Assembly (NCBI GenBank): GCA_963519845.1
Contig: CAUQNX010000017.1
Coordinates: 3,754 to 67,753 of the forward strand
Direction: 5' to 3'
DNA length: 64,000 nt
Source: Moellerella sp963519845
Lineage (GTDB): Bacteria; Pseudomonadota; Gammaproteobacteria; Enterobacterales; Enterobacteriaceae
The position numbers were made by a program, and so were the translations under genes. Positions 46,000-54,651 of this stretch are shown piece by piece. Within the stretch, counting starts at the first letter, position 1. Each line of letters starts with the position of its first letter. The notes beneath the pieces were generated by a model that ran no database searches, was not told the DNA's origin, and was given only the letters and a program-made list of their open reading frames with translations.

Positions 46000-46941
46000 A
46001 TGTTTTTTAAGGTTCCCGATGATTATTTAAAGTATAGATTGGAATATATCCAAAATTTTTATAATAGCAGAGCCAGTTTTATTAAATTTGTTCATGAAGA
46101 TACTAATGTTATCACTATGGATAATAGCGTTATGGGATTCCAATTCAGATTGGAGGAGCTACTTAAAATTAATAAAAAATCACATAATGAAGGCAGTCCC
46201 TTTAATTTTAATTCAGCTACTTTTCATCCAGAAAGATATATAGACATTAAGGAATTAGCATGGTTTAAAAAAGATAGATTAAGGTGGCTGGTTGCAAATT
46301 TAATATTATCAATCTACAGAATTTATAGATATGATGAAAATATAAATTCATTAATAAATAATTTAAATATATCACCAGTGGATTTTTTTTATCACTCAGG
46401 GGAATCGATTAAGTATGATGAGCTAATCCTATTTATTGATATCATGGTTATTTTATGTGGTAAGGATAAAATAGAAAAAGAATTATTAAACAAAAAAGAG
46501 AGAATAGCAGATCTAGAGAAGAAATATCCTATTCCATTTAATTTTATTCGAGATAGCAATGAACTTGATTGGTTGGCTCTTCGACTAGTTAAAGAGTCAA
46601 TCTTTAATAATATAGATATTAATTATCTTTGTGAAATTATAAACAAAGAAACTATTGCATCAAATTTTGATTTTTGGGCGTTAAATAAAACCGAACCAGA
46701 AGTAAAGTTATTTTTATTAGAAACCAGAAAATCATTGAGCCAAAAAAGATTCAGAAATAAAGTAAAAGATAAAGAAGTATTAAATACTTATATCTCTAAA
46801 CAGGCAAAGAGAAGACTAAAGTACTTAGCAAAAAAACACCAAATAAACATAAATGAAGTATTGGAAATTTTTATTCTAGGTCACGATAAAAGAACTCAAA
46901 GTGAGAAGTTAATAGAGGCACTGGAAAGTACAATGGAATAA
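46000..46941 (+). CDS. Unknown AT-rich island protein
   Basis: Not recognised. The 313-residue protein is soluble, lysine- and isoleucine-rich, with base composition far more AT-rich than the next gene. Its C-terminal 60 residues (KEVLNTYISKQAKRRLKYLAKKHQININEVLEIFI) look like a ribbon-helix-helix or MatP-like DNA-binding segment. The rest is helical with no motif I know. AGGATGATGG precedes the ATG. It stands in the slot between the satellite regulators and the yfjP block. Confidence 0.65.
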   Translation: MFFKVPDDYLKYRLEYIQNFYNSRASFIKFVHEDTNVITMDNSVMGFQFRLEELLKINKKSHNEGSPFNFNSATFHPERYIDIKELAWFKKDRLRWLVANLILSIYRIYRYDENINSLINNLNISPVDFFYHSGESIKYDELILFIDIMVILCGKDKIEKELLNKKERIADLEKKYPIPFNFIRDSNELDWLALRLVKESIFNNIDINYLCEIINKETIASNFDFWALNKTEPEVKLFLLETRKSLSQKRFRNKVKDKEVLNTYISKQAKRRLKYLAKKHQININEVLEIFILGHDKRTQSEKLIEALESTME

Positions 46942-46990
46942 TTTTCAGATATATATCATCACTGTGAACTTAGTCAATTAAGGCACACTG

Positions 46991-47854
46991 ATGAAGACAT
47001 TAGAACCTCATTTATCCTTTCTACCGGAAAGGATAAGAGAACATTTTTTATCTCGATTTAACGCACTTGTTAACTACTCCCCCACTATCGGCCTGATGGG
47101 TAAAACCGGAGCCGGAAAATCCAGCCTGATTAACGCGTTGTTTCAATCGCCCTTATCCCCCGTCAGCGATGTGTCGGGCTGTACCCGACAAGCCCAGCGT
47201 TTCACTATGACGATGGGTAAGCAGGCTATCACTTTCATTGATTTGCCCGGAGTGGGTGAAAGCCTTGAACGGGATCGCGAATACCACCAGCTTTACCGTG
47301 ATATTTTGCCTGAGTTAGATCTCATCATCTGGGTGCTTAAAGCGGATGATCGTGCATGGTCTGCGGATGAACAGTGTTATCGCTTTCTCACGGAGCAATG
47401 TGGCTACAAGTCCTCATGTTTCCTGTTTGTACTGAATCAAGCCGATAAGATAGAGCCCTGCCGTGAATGGAATGTTAAGTATCACCATCCATCCCCCAAG
47501 CAAGCGGCTAATTTGCGGCAAAAACAGGTCGCTGTCGTGAACGTTTTTAAGCCCGCTAACCCTGTCACCACAGTCTCTTCAGCCGAACACTATCAATTAT
47601 CCCTGTTAGCAGAGCAGCTGATTATGGCGTTGCCGGTGCAGGCCAGCAGTGGTGTTGCCAGGCAACTGAATACACCTTACCGGACCGCGTCGGTTGAAGC
47701 CGCCGCTCGTAACGATTTTGGGCAGTGTATCAGTGATCTTGTGGATTCGCTGATCGATATTACCCCGTTACCAACGGTGGTGAAGAACACACTCAGTACC
47801 ATCAAAAGTACCCTCGTTTCTGTCGCTAAATCGCTGTGGAGTTTCTTCTTTTAA
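46991..47854 (+). CDS. yfjP: YfjP/YkfA-family GTPase
   Basis: GTP-binding protein of the CP4-57/CP4-6 island block. Walker A GKTGAGKSS is at residues 37-45, DLPGVG (G3) about 92-97, and NQADK (G4) near 148-152. The length of 287 residues equals E. coli YfjP. The start MKTLEPHLSFLPERIREHFL matches YfjP. Function in E. coli is unknown. It opens the yfjP-ardB-yfjQ-yfjR block. Confidence 0.92.
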   Translation: MKTLEPHLSFLPERIREHFLSRFNALVNYSPTIGLMGKTGAGKSSLINALFQSPLSPVSDVSGCTRQAQRFTMTMGKQAITFIDLPGVGESLERDREYHQLYRDILPELDLIIWVLKADDRAWSADEQCYRFLTEQCGYKSSCFLFVLNQADKIEPCREWNVKYHHPSPKQAANLRQKQVAVVNVFKPANPVTTVSSAEHYQLSLLAEQLIMALPVQASSGVARQLNTPYRTASVEAAARNDFGQCISDLVDSLIDITPLPTVVKNTLSTIKSTLVSVAKSLWSFFF

Positions 47855-47947
47855 TTTAGCCTATTAAATCCTTATTTATCACGTTAAGCGTCAGCCCTTT
47901 ATTGGGTTGGCGCTTTTTTGTTTTCTATATCTTCGGAGATCGACCTT

Positions 47948-48373
47948 ATGAATACTAACACTGAACATGCCATCGCCATGACCTTGGTGCCTGACGAGCA
48001 ACGGTCTGATTTCTGGTTCAATCACTTCGGGAAAATCAAAGGATGGACCACTTTCGAAGTGGTGACATTCACCACCATGGGGCAATTTTGTGAAGCTTAT
48101 AACGGCGGCTGGTGGGAGTATTGCACGCTCTCCAATGGCGGTGCATTTATCTATCCAGATATCTCGGAAGAGACGCTGATGCTGTTCAACATACACAACG
48201 GTAATGAAGCTGAGGTCAGTTGTGAAGCCGCCGGGATTGTGGTGGGTCTGATCCTCTACAGCATCTGGTCATTTCAGACTGAGAGTGAACTGATGTGTGA
48301 CCGTTTTTATCAGTTGCGTGTGTATGCCTTACAGCATGCTGAATCTGCCGCCATTTTCCATTTAATTGATTAA
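47948..48373 (+). CDS. ArdB/KlcA-family antirestriction protein
   Basis: Inhibits type I restriction enzymes in vivo, helping mobile DNA enter a new host. The 141-residue protein is typical of ArdB/KlcA, with VPDEQRSDFWFNHFGK near the start and NGGWWEYCTLSNGGAFIYPD in the middle. I chose the ATG at 47948, with GGAGA upstream. It lies between yfjP and yfjQ and overlaps the long form of the next frame. Confidence 0.88.
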   Translation: MNTNTEHAIAMTLVPDEQRSDFWFNHFGKIKGWTTFEVVTFTTMGQFCEAYNGGWWEYCTLSNGGAFIYPDISEETLMLFNIHNGNEAEVSCEAAGIVVGLILYSIWSFQTESELMCDRFYQLRVYALQHAESAAIFHLID

Positions 48374-48386
48374 TCAGGAGTCTATC

Positions 48387-49223
48387 ATGAGCTTATTAGC
48401 TTCCCGCTTTGGTTCTGCCCACAGCATTCGTCGTGACCGTCCATTAACGATTGAAGAATTACTCCGTACTGTCCCCAGTGTATTCTCAGAAGAGAAACAC
48501 GACTCCAGAAGCAGCCGTTACACCTATATTCCGACCATCACGCTGCTGAGCAGCCTTCAACAGGAAGGTTTCTATCCGTTCTTTGCCTGCCAGACCCGTG
48601 TTCGTGATGTGAGTCGTCGCGAGCACACCAAGCACATGTTACGTCTTAGACGCCATGATCAAATTACAGGCATACAGGTGCCAGAAATTATTTTGCTCAA
48701 CAGTCATGATGGCTCAAGCAGCTATCAAATGTTGCCGGGGCTCTTTAGAGCCGTTTGTGAGAACGGTTTAGTGTGCGGTGATGTATTGGGGGAAGTGCGG
48801 GTTCCCCATAAAGGGGATGTGGTGGGTAAAGTGATTGAAGGCGCTTATGAGGTTCTGGATACCTTTGAGCAAGTGGCTGAAAAACGTGAAAGTATGCAGT
48901 CATTATTGTTACCGCCGCCTGTCCAGCAAGCCTTTGCACAGGCCGCGTTAACTTACCGCTTTGGTGAAGAACATCAGCCGGTAACACGGGAGCAAATATT
49001 GCAGCCACGCCGATGGGAAGATAAACCTGCCGATTTGTGGACGGTGTATCAGCGTTTGCAGGAAAACCTGACCAAAGGCGGGCTATCCGGTCGCAATGCT
49101 ACAGGTAAGCGCACGCATACCCGCGCCGTCAATGGTATCGATGGAGACATCAAGTTAAATAAAGCCTTATGGGTGATGGCAGAGACCCTTTTTACCCAGT
49201 TGTCTCCCCGTCAACCCAATTAA
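48387..49223 (+). CDS. yfjQ: YfjQ-family (DUF932) protein
   Basis: 278-residue DUF932 protein nearly collinear with E. coli YfjQ: LASRFGSAHSIRRDRPLTIEELL at the start, ITGIQVPEIILLNSHDGSSSYQMLPG in the middle, RRWEDKPADLWTVYQRLQEN and GIDGDIKLNKALWVMAE at the end. I chose the ATG at 48387, which has CAGGAG nine bases before it. Function unknown; the family is common on plasmids and islands. Confidence 0.92.
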   Translation: MSLLASRFGSAHSIRRDRPLTIEELLRTVPSVFSEEKHDSRSSRYTYIPTITLLSSLQQEGFYPFFACQTRVRDVSRREHTKHMLRLRRHDQITGIQVPEIILLNSHDGSSSYQMLPGLFRAVCENGLVCGDVLGEVRVPHKGDVVGKVIEGAYEVLDTFEQVAEKRESMQSLLLPPPVQQAFAQAALTYRFGEEHQPVTREQILQPRRWEDKPADLWTVYQRLQENLTKGGLSGRNATGKRTHTRAVNGIDGDIKLNKALWVMAETLFTQLSPRQPN

Positions 49224-49434
49224 TTTCAGTCCTTTGACAGGTTGTGTCAGCGCTTTTCACTGGTTGATTTCGACGGATAGCCTTATCTCTTCGTTTATCA
49301 ATACGTTACACTAGCGATCTTATTACTTGATTATAAAAGAAAATTTTCACCAACGGACATAACCTGTCACCCACCTAAGTTAAACTCCGCGTATCTTTTA
49401 TTGTATTACCTCTTGAGCTCAGGAAAGCATCACT

Positions 49435-50142
49435 ATGCTTCAGACACACCGAAAATATGACCGGATGGCGGTCAGGCTGTCGTCATTGATTTCCCGGTTG
49501 ATGGCAGGCGAAAGTCTGGCGTTATCTGCATTGGCTGAGGAATTTGAGGTTTCTTACCGTACTCTGCGAAGAGACCTTCGGGAACGGCTGGCCTATCTGG
49601 ATATTGAGTATCAGAACGGTGTTTATCGGCAGCATCCTGATACGTTGAAAGCCTACCGTGATAAAGATGTGCTGACCTTTGTCCGGCAGACCGGAATGAC
49701 CCGCATCTTTCCGGGATTGGACAGCCGCCTGCTTGGATTGCTGTTATCACAGCGGCAAAATGCCCCCTGTATTATCTGGCACCATGCCCACCGGACATCT
49801 GCTGAACACTCCGATAATTTCTATCAGCTTATCTATGCCATCACCTGCCACCAGCAAGTGGTGGTGTTAACTCCAGAACAACGCTTCAGCCCGCTGATGC
49901 CGTATCAGTTTATTTACCGTGAAGGTCAATGGTATCTGATAGCAGAGTGCCATCAACAGATACAGGTTATTTTACTTGATGAGATCCATCAGGTTCAGTT
50001 GCTGTCCACCACCTTTAAGCCTCGTGACGAGATTTTTCATCTCTCCCATCAAAACAGTTTTATTGCAGCATTACCGCATTTTCGGCTGTTACGACAGTTA
50101 GCTGTGCCATTAAGTCAATCCTCACAAAGGAGTCACCCATGA
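49435..50142 (+). CDS. yfjR: YfjR-family WYL-domain regulator
   Basis: 235-residue transcription regulator with an N-terminal DeoR-like helix-turn-helix (about residues 10-50, LSALAEEFEVSYRTLRRDLRERL) and a C-terminal WYL-type ligand-sensing domain (YREGQWYLIAECHQ near 162-175). It matches E. coli YfjR of CP4-57. WYL regulators often control defence genes, but the target here is unknown. Preceded by a 211 bp promoter region; its stop overlaps the next small gene (ATGA). Confidence 0.9.
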   Translation: MLQTHRKYDRMAVRLSSLISRLMAGESLALSALAEEFEVSYRTLRRDLRERLAYLDIEYQNGVYRQHPDTLKAYRDKDVLTFVRQTGMTRIFPGLDSRLLGLLLSQRQNAPCIIWHHAHRTSAEHSDNFYQLIYAITCHQQVVVLTPEQRFSPLMPYQFIYREGQWYLIAECHQQIQVILLDEIHQVQLLSTTFKPRDEIFHLSHQNSFIAALPHFRLLRQLAVPLSQSSQRSHP

Positions 50143-50288
50143 CCATCAGTTTCATTTGCCTGCCCGCCCACAAGCCCCATCAGTCCTGTCCTCATTGTGG
50201 CGCTTCCGAAGACATCATTCCGTGGGGAAAAGGCTGGATGTGTCGTGACTGCGGCTATGAGTGGGATACCCCACATTCCGAACGCTAA
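50139..50288 (+). CDS. 49-residue zinc-ribbon protein
   Basis: Short gene starting at the ATGA that overlaps the yfjR stop, with AAAGGAGT upstream. It encodes 49 residues with two CxxC pairs (CPHCGASED and CRDCGYEW), a classical zinc ribbon. Likely a regulator partner or small nucleic-acid-binding protein; coupling to yfjR suggests they act together. Function unknown. Confidence 0.75.
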   Translation: MTISFICLPAHKPHQSCPHCGASEDIIPWGKGWMCRDCGYEWDTPHSER

Positions 50289-50315
50289 ATTTCAACATCG
50301 CTAAACAGGATAAAC

Positions 50316-50783
50316 ATGAACACCATCAACAACACACGGCAGGGTATTGAACGTATTTTCTTTATTATCAGTATCTTATTGATTTTTAGTATTACGATAC
50401 TGCTGTTCAAGTACTTTAACATCTTAGGGTACTCACGAGTGGCGTTACCGATGACGCTGATGTATCTGTTGTTGTATACGCTGGCCGTTATCATTCCGCT
50501 GTCATTAGCCCAATTATTGCTGTGGATTATTTACGGCTTTAAAGGCGTTCCCTTCCAATTAACCGTTAATCCAAAACCGCTGGCCTTTCTGATTTCACTG
50601 CTTTCAGGGCTGAGCGTTGCCAGTCTGGTACTCAATAACCTGCTATGGATGTTTTATGACAACGATGCCTCTGTAGGCGCTTTGCTTATCTTCGTGTCTG
50701 TCGTGATTGGTATTGCGCTGGGTATTGCGCTGTATAAAAAAATCGTTCCGGTATTAACGCAGAAGCTTAATAAAACGCATTGA
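50316..50783 (+). CDS. Unknown membrane protein (about 4 helices)
   Basis: 155-residue hydrophobic protein. Likely membrane helices are at about residues 12-32, 43-75 (one long or two), 87-112 and 121-142, with a short basic C-terminus. No family recognised. CAGGA precedes the ATG. It lies between the zinc-ribbon gene and two secreted-protein genes on the same strand. Confidence 0.7.
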   Translation: MNTINNTRQGIERIFFIISILLIFSITILLFKYFNILGYSRVALPMTLMYLLLYTLAVIIPLSLAQLLLWIIYGFKGVPFQLTVNPKPLAFLISLLSGLSVASLVLNNLLWMFYDNDASVGALLIFVSVVIGIALGIALYKKIVPVLTQKLNKTH

Positions 50784-50898
50784 TAAGAAATCACTAAAGC
50801 AAAAAATATGTGCCTCACCAGGGCAATACAGCCTGTCATCGCAGGCTGACTTCACGTCAATCACTGGCGTTATCAATAATGATCTATGGAGTATTTAA

Positions 50899-51435
50899 AT
50901 GAAGAAAGTAATTATTGCCACCCTATTGCTACCGTGGCTGGGTTTGGCTCATCAGGCTGTTGCCGCTAATCCAGCAACAGGAGCGATATGGGGGATCAAA
51001 GGCGACAGCGGTAAAACGTTATCGCAAGTCTGCGGCGGGCAAAATAATACCTGCCGGATTGTCGGGCAAACTAAGCACTATGCAGCGGTATTGAATAACA
51101 AATCCACATCCGGCTGTGCTTTCGGGGATTTCTATATCGTCGCTATCACCGATCAACTTTGGCAACAACGCGATACCGGAACCTGTAGCCCGAATGCCTA
51201 TACCCAGAAAGGGACGATTAATAATGGTCAGTATTCTTCGGTTGATATAGCCGTCGGTGGTAACATCGTTATGCGTTACCCGATAGGTTATTGGTCAGCA
51301 CAAAAAGAGTATTCAGGTAAAAATAAACCGAGATGGAAGCCTAAGACTTATGGGCAAGGAACGTATCAGTTAGATCCCAGTATTACAGGGCCTAAGTATG
51401 ATCCCTCGGCTTTTGAGCAAAAATGGGGAAAATAG
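50899..51435 (+). CDS. Secreted protein of unknown function
   Basis: 178-residue protein with a clear Sec signal peptide (KKVIIATLLLPWLGLAHQAVA, cleavage after about residue 22). The mature part has four cysteines (CGGQNNTC, SGCAFG, TCSPN), consistent with two disulfides in the periplasm or outside. Family not recognised. GGAG precedes the ATG. It sits next to the IrmA-like gene. Confidence 0.75.
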   Translation: MKKVIIATLLLPWLGLAHQAVAANPATGAIWGIKGDSGKTLSQVCGGQNNTCRIVGQTKHYAAVLNNKSTSGCAFGDFYIVAITDQLWQQRDTGTCSPNAYTQKGTINNGQYSSVDIAVGGNIVMRYPIGYWSAQKEYSGKNKPRWKPKTYGQGTYQLDPSITGPKYDPSAFEQKWGK

Positions 51436-51553
51436 CTCATGACAGGAAATGACTAATTACCTATCTTTATTAACAAAGTACAAATGCTCTGTCAGATATC
51501 TGATGGGGCATCAATTAACTCTTTTATTTTTTCGATTTTCATTAGGAAATACC

Positions 51554-52000
51554 ATGAAACTAACAACCCATATTTTAGCGCTGTCACTCTTCTCACTGAG
51601 TACCACTGTATTTGCAGAAGAAGCCCGCTACGCCAGCATTACGCATACCAACGTTAATTACCTTAATCAGGGGTATTGTAGTTACAGCTTTATTTTAGAT
51701 AATGGCGGGAATCACATGGTATCAGACAATTCGGGGTTTGGTCCGCTTGAGCTAACTTTTCGAATGATAGATAAGCAAGGAAAAAGCATCAGAAATGAGG
51801 TGTTAAAAGTAGAAGAGTTTGGCGATATTGGTGCTACACGTTCAATATCCTCCTATTTGGAAACTGAGTGCGCAGATGTAGGAGGGTTTCAACTGGTTAA
51901 AGCAATAGAGGATCAGAACGGAAAAAAAGTTGAATTATCGCTTGGTCTTTTTGAACCAATGAATCCAGAGCTGGCTAAAATATCGGTAGCAGGCAACTAA
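51554..52000 (+). CDS. IrmA/YfjT-like small secreted protein
   Basis: 148-residue protein with a Sec signal peptide (cleavage after about residue 20, FAEEARYAS). Two cysteines in the mature part (NQGYCSYSF and TECADVGG) can form one disulfide. The pattern (VNYLNQGYCSYSF, NSGFGPLELTFRMIDKQGKS, DIGATRSISSYLETECADV) fits my memory of the IrmA/YfjT family of E. coli islands, where IrmA is a secreted immunogenic fibronectin-like protein. I chose the ATG at 51554 with AGGA upstream; an earlier frame from 51449 is not supported. Confidence 0.7.
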   Translation: MKLTTHILALSLFSLSTTVFAEEARYASITHTNVNYLNQGYCSYSFILDNGGNHMVSDNSGFGPLELTFRMIDKQGKSIRNEVLKVEEFGDIGATRSISSYLETECADVGGFQLVKAIEDQNGKKVELSLGLFEPMNPELAKISVAGN

Positions 52001-52097
52001 TTGATTTAAGTATTTTAACATTTATTTTTCAGGGTATATTGGTAGCATTGATTTTCATTTGGTTGAGATTACTACCAGTAAGGCGGGGGGCAATGTA

Positions 52098-53132
52098 ATG
52101 AGTGATAATCTTCCTGAAGCACCACAGGGCGAATTTGTTTTGTTCCGAAGTGAAGATGGTCAAACTCGCGTCGAATGCCGCTTTGAATCTGATACTTTGT
52201 GGTTATCTCAAGCCTCGATTTGTGAACTTTATGGTAAAGCTAAAGCCACGATTAGTGAGCATATCAGCAATATTTTTACTGAAGGCGAGTTAATCGAAGA
52301 TTCAGTTGTTCGGTTTTACCGAACAACTGCGGATGATGCTAAACAGTACAATGTGAAATACTTCAATCTTTCTATGATCCTCGCTGTTGGCTACCGCGTC
52401 CGTTCTGTTCGCGGAACACAGTTTCGTCAGTGGGCAACGCAAACACTGGAGCAATATTTGATCAAAGGGTTTGTCATGGATGATGAGCGGCTAAAGAATC
52501 CGCCTATCGGTCAGTCAGTCGTGCCTGATTACTTTGATGAGATGCTCGAACGTATCCGTGATATTCGTGCCAGTGAGCGGCGGGTATATTTACGGGTGAA
52601 AGAGATCTTCACCATGGCAGCGGACTATGAACCTTCCAATAAAGAAACCAATCGTTTTTTCCAAACCATCCAAAACAAACTACATTTTGCTTGTACGGGT
52701 ATGACAGCGGCTGAGCTTATAGCTAGTCGCGCAGATGCCAGCCAGCCGGATATGGGCTTAACCAACTATAAGTCCGACGAAGTTCGTAAAACAGATGTGA
52801 CAGTTGCGAAGAATTATCTGCGTGAGAATGAACTCAAAGAATTAAATCGCATCGTCAATATGTGGCTGGATTTTGCCGAAGATCAAGCACTGCGCCGTAA
52901 GCAAGTTTTCTTACAGGATTGGGATACTAAGTTGGATCAGTTTTTAAGTTTCAATGACCGTGATGTATTGCAAGGCGCTGGTGGAATAAGTAAGAAAGCC
53001 GCTGATGAAAAGGCTAAAGCAGCGTTTGATATTTTTGCTCAAACACGTCGCCAATTAAAAGAGGCAGAAGGGGCGAGGGCGAATATTGCGGTGCTGAACG
53101 ATTTACTGGAAACAAGTAAGCAAAAGAAGTGA
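52098..53132 (+). CDS. rhuM: RhuM-family protein
   Basis: 344-residue cytoplasmic protein of the RhuM family, first named on the Salmonella SPI-3 island. The N-terminal block is TLWLSQASICELYGKAKATISEHISNIF, followed by VVRFYRTTADDAKQYNVKYFNLSMILAVGYRVRS. The family's C-terminal helical part is also present. The biochemical role is unknown. I chose the ATG at 52098; a G-rich ribosome binding site precedes it. It heads a run of small genes. Confidence 0.9.
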   Translation: MSDNLPEAPQGEFVLFRSEDGQTRVECRFESDTLWLSQASICELYGKAKATISEHISNIFTEGELIEDSVVRFYRTTADDAKQYNVKYFNLSMILAVGYRVRSVRGTQFRQWATQTLEQYLIKGFVMDDERLKNPPIGQSVVPDYFDEMLERIRDIRASERRVYLRVKEIFTMAADYEPSNKETNRFFQTIQNKLHFACTGMTAAELIASRADASQPDMGLTNYKSDEVRKTDVTVAKNYLRENELKELNRIVNMWLDFAEDQALRRKQVFLQDWDTKLDQFLSFNDRDVLQGAGGISKKAADEKAKAAFDIFAQTRRQLKEAEGARANIAVLNDLLETSKQKK

Positions 53133-53133
53133 T

Positions 53134-53493
53134 GTGGTGAAGACAAGTAAACTGTTTACAGACAAAGATCTCTGTGCGGCGTTATCCGATATATTTGTGG
53201 ATAATTGGGTGGATTATCAATATATCGCCTCGGTCGCAAAACATTTTCCCGTTGAGTATGTTCAAGTGATGTTGTATCGGTATGTTGCTCCTATTTGTTA
53301 CTGTAATCTGTTATCCCCTGTACCTCCGGTATGGACTTATTTTGATGCAGATGAACTATGGGAAAATATTGGTATATTGAAAAATAAAGAGCAGAGTTTA
53401 TTTGGTAAATTTAAAAGAGATCTCTGTACGTTATATTTAAAAAATAGACTTAAGCAAGAGTGGCAAGAATTAATGTGTTTTTTACAAAATTAA
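53134..53493 (+). CDS. DUF7079-like small protein
   Basis: 119-residue acidic protein starting at GTG one base after the rhuM stop. The pattern LFTDKDLCAALSDIFVDNWVDYQYIASVA ... VAPICYCNLLSPVPPVWTYFDADELWENI resembles my recollection of DUF7079, small proteins found near polymorphic toxins. No toxin lies next to it here, so it may be an orphan immunity protein. Confidence 0.65.
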   Translation: MVKTSKLFTDKDLCAALSDIFVDNWVDYQYIASVAKHFPVEYVQVMLYRYVAPICYCNLLSPVPPVWTYFDADELWENIGILKNKEQSLFGKFKRDLCTLYLKNRLKQEWQELMCFLQN

Positions 53494-53542
53494 CAGATAG
53501 TTATCCAACTTAATTAAATGGTTGAAAGAATAGGAATAGAAC

Positions 53543-53926
53543 ATGCAATCAATACGACTCATGGGGAATGGTTATGAACCTCATGTTGAGCGATCTGGCA
53601 CTCATTTAACTTACTCACTACCTGTTGACTCAGGTTTTGCCAGTTTCAGTTTTACGTTTGAAATTTGTCAGAATGATCTGGATATTTTACTTTCCGATGA
53701 TTACAGGCGTGCTGTTCTCGAAGTCATAGCGCATACATTGCTACAGTGTTCTACGATGAAGGGAAATGACCGTTTTACTCAAGGTGACTTCGATTGCCTT
53801 ATTACGGATATACTTCATTCCACGAGTGATTTTCTCCAAGCGTTCATTGAGCAGGTGAATAGGGAAAATAACATTGTTATTGATCACTATGTGAAAGAAG
53901 TTATGAGCCGACGCGCGAAGTGTTAA
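53543..53926 (+). CDS. Immunity-like small protein, unknown
   Basis: 127-residue soluble protein, family not recognised. The N-terminal half has alternating strands (YEPHVERSGTHLTYSLPVDSGFASFSFTFEI), the C-terminal half is helical (SDFLQAFIEQVNRENNIVIDHY). Size and the run of unrelated small genes suggest an orphan immunity gene; this is inference. AGGA precedes the ATG. Confidence 0.6.
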   Translation: MQSIRLMGNGYEPHVERSGTHLTYSLPVDSGFASFSFTFEICQNDLDILLSDDYRRAVLEVIAHTLLQCSTMKGNDRFTQGDFDCLITDILHSTSDFLQAFIEQVNRENNIVIDHYVKEVMSRRAKC

Positions 53927-53942
53927 CAGTAAAGGAGGTAGA

Positions 53943-54257
53943 GTGAAATATAAGATTATAAATAAAGATAAAATCATCGGTATCACTGGATTAGAGAGAA
54001 GTGATCCTCCTATGGGCTTTGTGTTTGGCGTTTTAGAGCCCTCCCAGTTTTATACATTAGGTATCAATACAACTAATTGTAAAATATTCATTTCTGAAAC
54101 TGATGAAGAAATTGCTTCTGAATTCATTACGATCGAAGACCATTCAGAAGAATGGGGAGAGCAATGTATAGAGGTGACCGTTTTAGTTGAGTCAGCTGAG
54201 GAATATGAGAAATTCTTTAAGCATCATCTAGATGCTTACGAAAAACAATTCATTTAG
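53943..54257 (+). CDS. Immunity-like small protein, unknown
   Basis: 104-residue acidic protein starting at GTG, with a near-perfect AAAGGAGGT ribosome binding site seven bases upstream, which decides the start. It contains GLERSDPPMGFVFGVLEPSQFYTLG, a pattern I associate with small immunity-like proteins without a firm family name. Last gene of island 1 before the right repeat. Confidence 0.65.
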   Translation: MKYKIINKDKIIGITGLERSDPPMGFVFGVLEPSQFYTLGINTTNCKIFISETDEEIASEFITIEDHSEEWGEQCIEVTVLVESAEEYEKFFKHHLDAYEKQFI

Positions 54258-54470
54258 GCAACAGATAAAAACAAGATCAATTGACTTCAAAACTGTCCGT
54301 TTATTCTGAGTCTAATCCGTATAGTGATATACTAACTTTAACCTTTAGTTTCACTATTATTTCCCTGCTCACTTTCCCCTCAAAAACCAATCTGGGGGCA
54401 TTAATGGGGGCACTGATATTTATCCAACTCCACAAAATCATTTAATATCAATGCTATTACCCATCAAATA
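54258..54470 (+). other. Right end of island 1, non-coding
   Basis: About 210 bp without a gene, ending at the right direct repeat. It holds GGGGGCA twice (about 54392-54412) and ACTCCACAAAATCATTTAAT, sequences like those inside the repeat, so it probably carries further integrase arm sites. Confidence 0.5.
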
Positions 54471-54611
54471 CGACTCCTGTGATCTCCGCCACTCAAGTTC
54501 AATGCACCTCCACAAAACTCAACTAATCCCTTAAATACCAGCTATTAAGCCAACTTATAGTCTCCACTTGTCAACTGGACTCAACGTTTATCAATGCGTT
54601 TGTGGGGGCAT
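54471..54611 (+). repeat. Direct repeat copy 2 / island junction
   Basis: 141 bp copy of 37548-37690. It begins with the selC 3' end as CGACTCCTGTGATC-TCCGCCA, missing one T relative to the functional tRNA, then matches the integrase leader to TTTGTGGGGGCAT. It is the junction between island 1 and a second element of the same class integrated at the same site. Confidence 0.88.
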
Positions 54612-54651
54612 ATGAGGAGCACTAAAACTCACCCCAAAATAGGTGCCCCCA

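Noticed and set aside
51449..51553. Longer start for the IrmA-like gene
   Set aside because: The extension lacks a ribosome binding site and would bury the clear signal peptide that begins at 51554.
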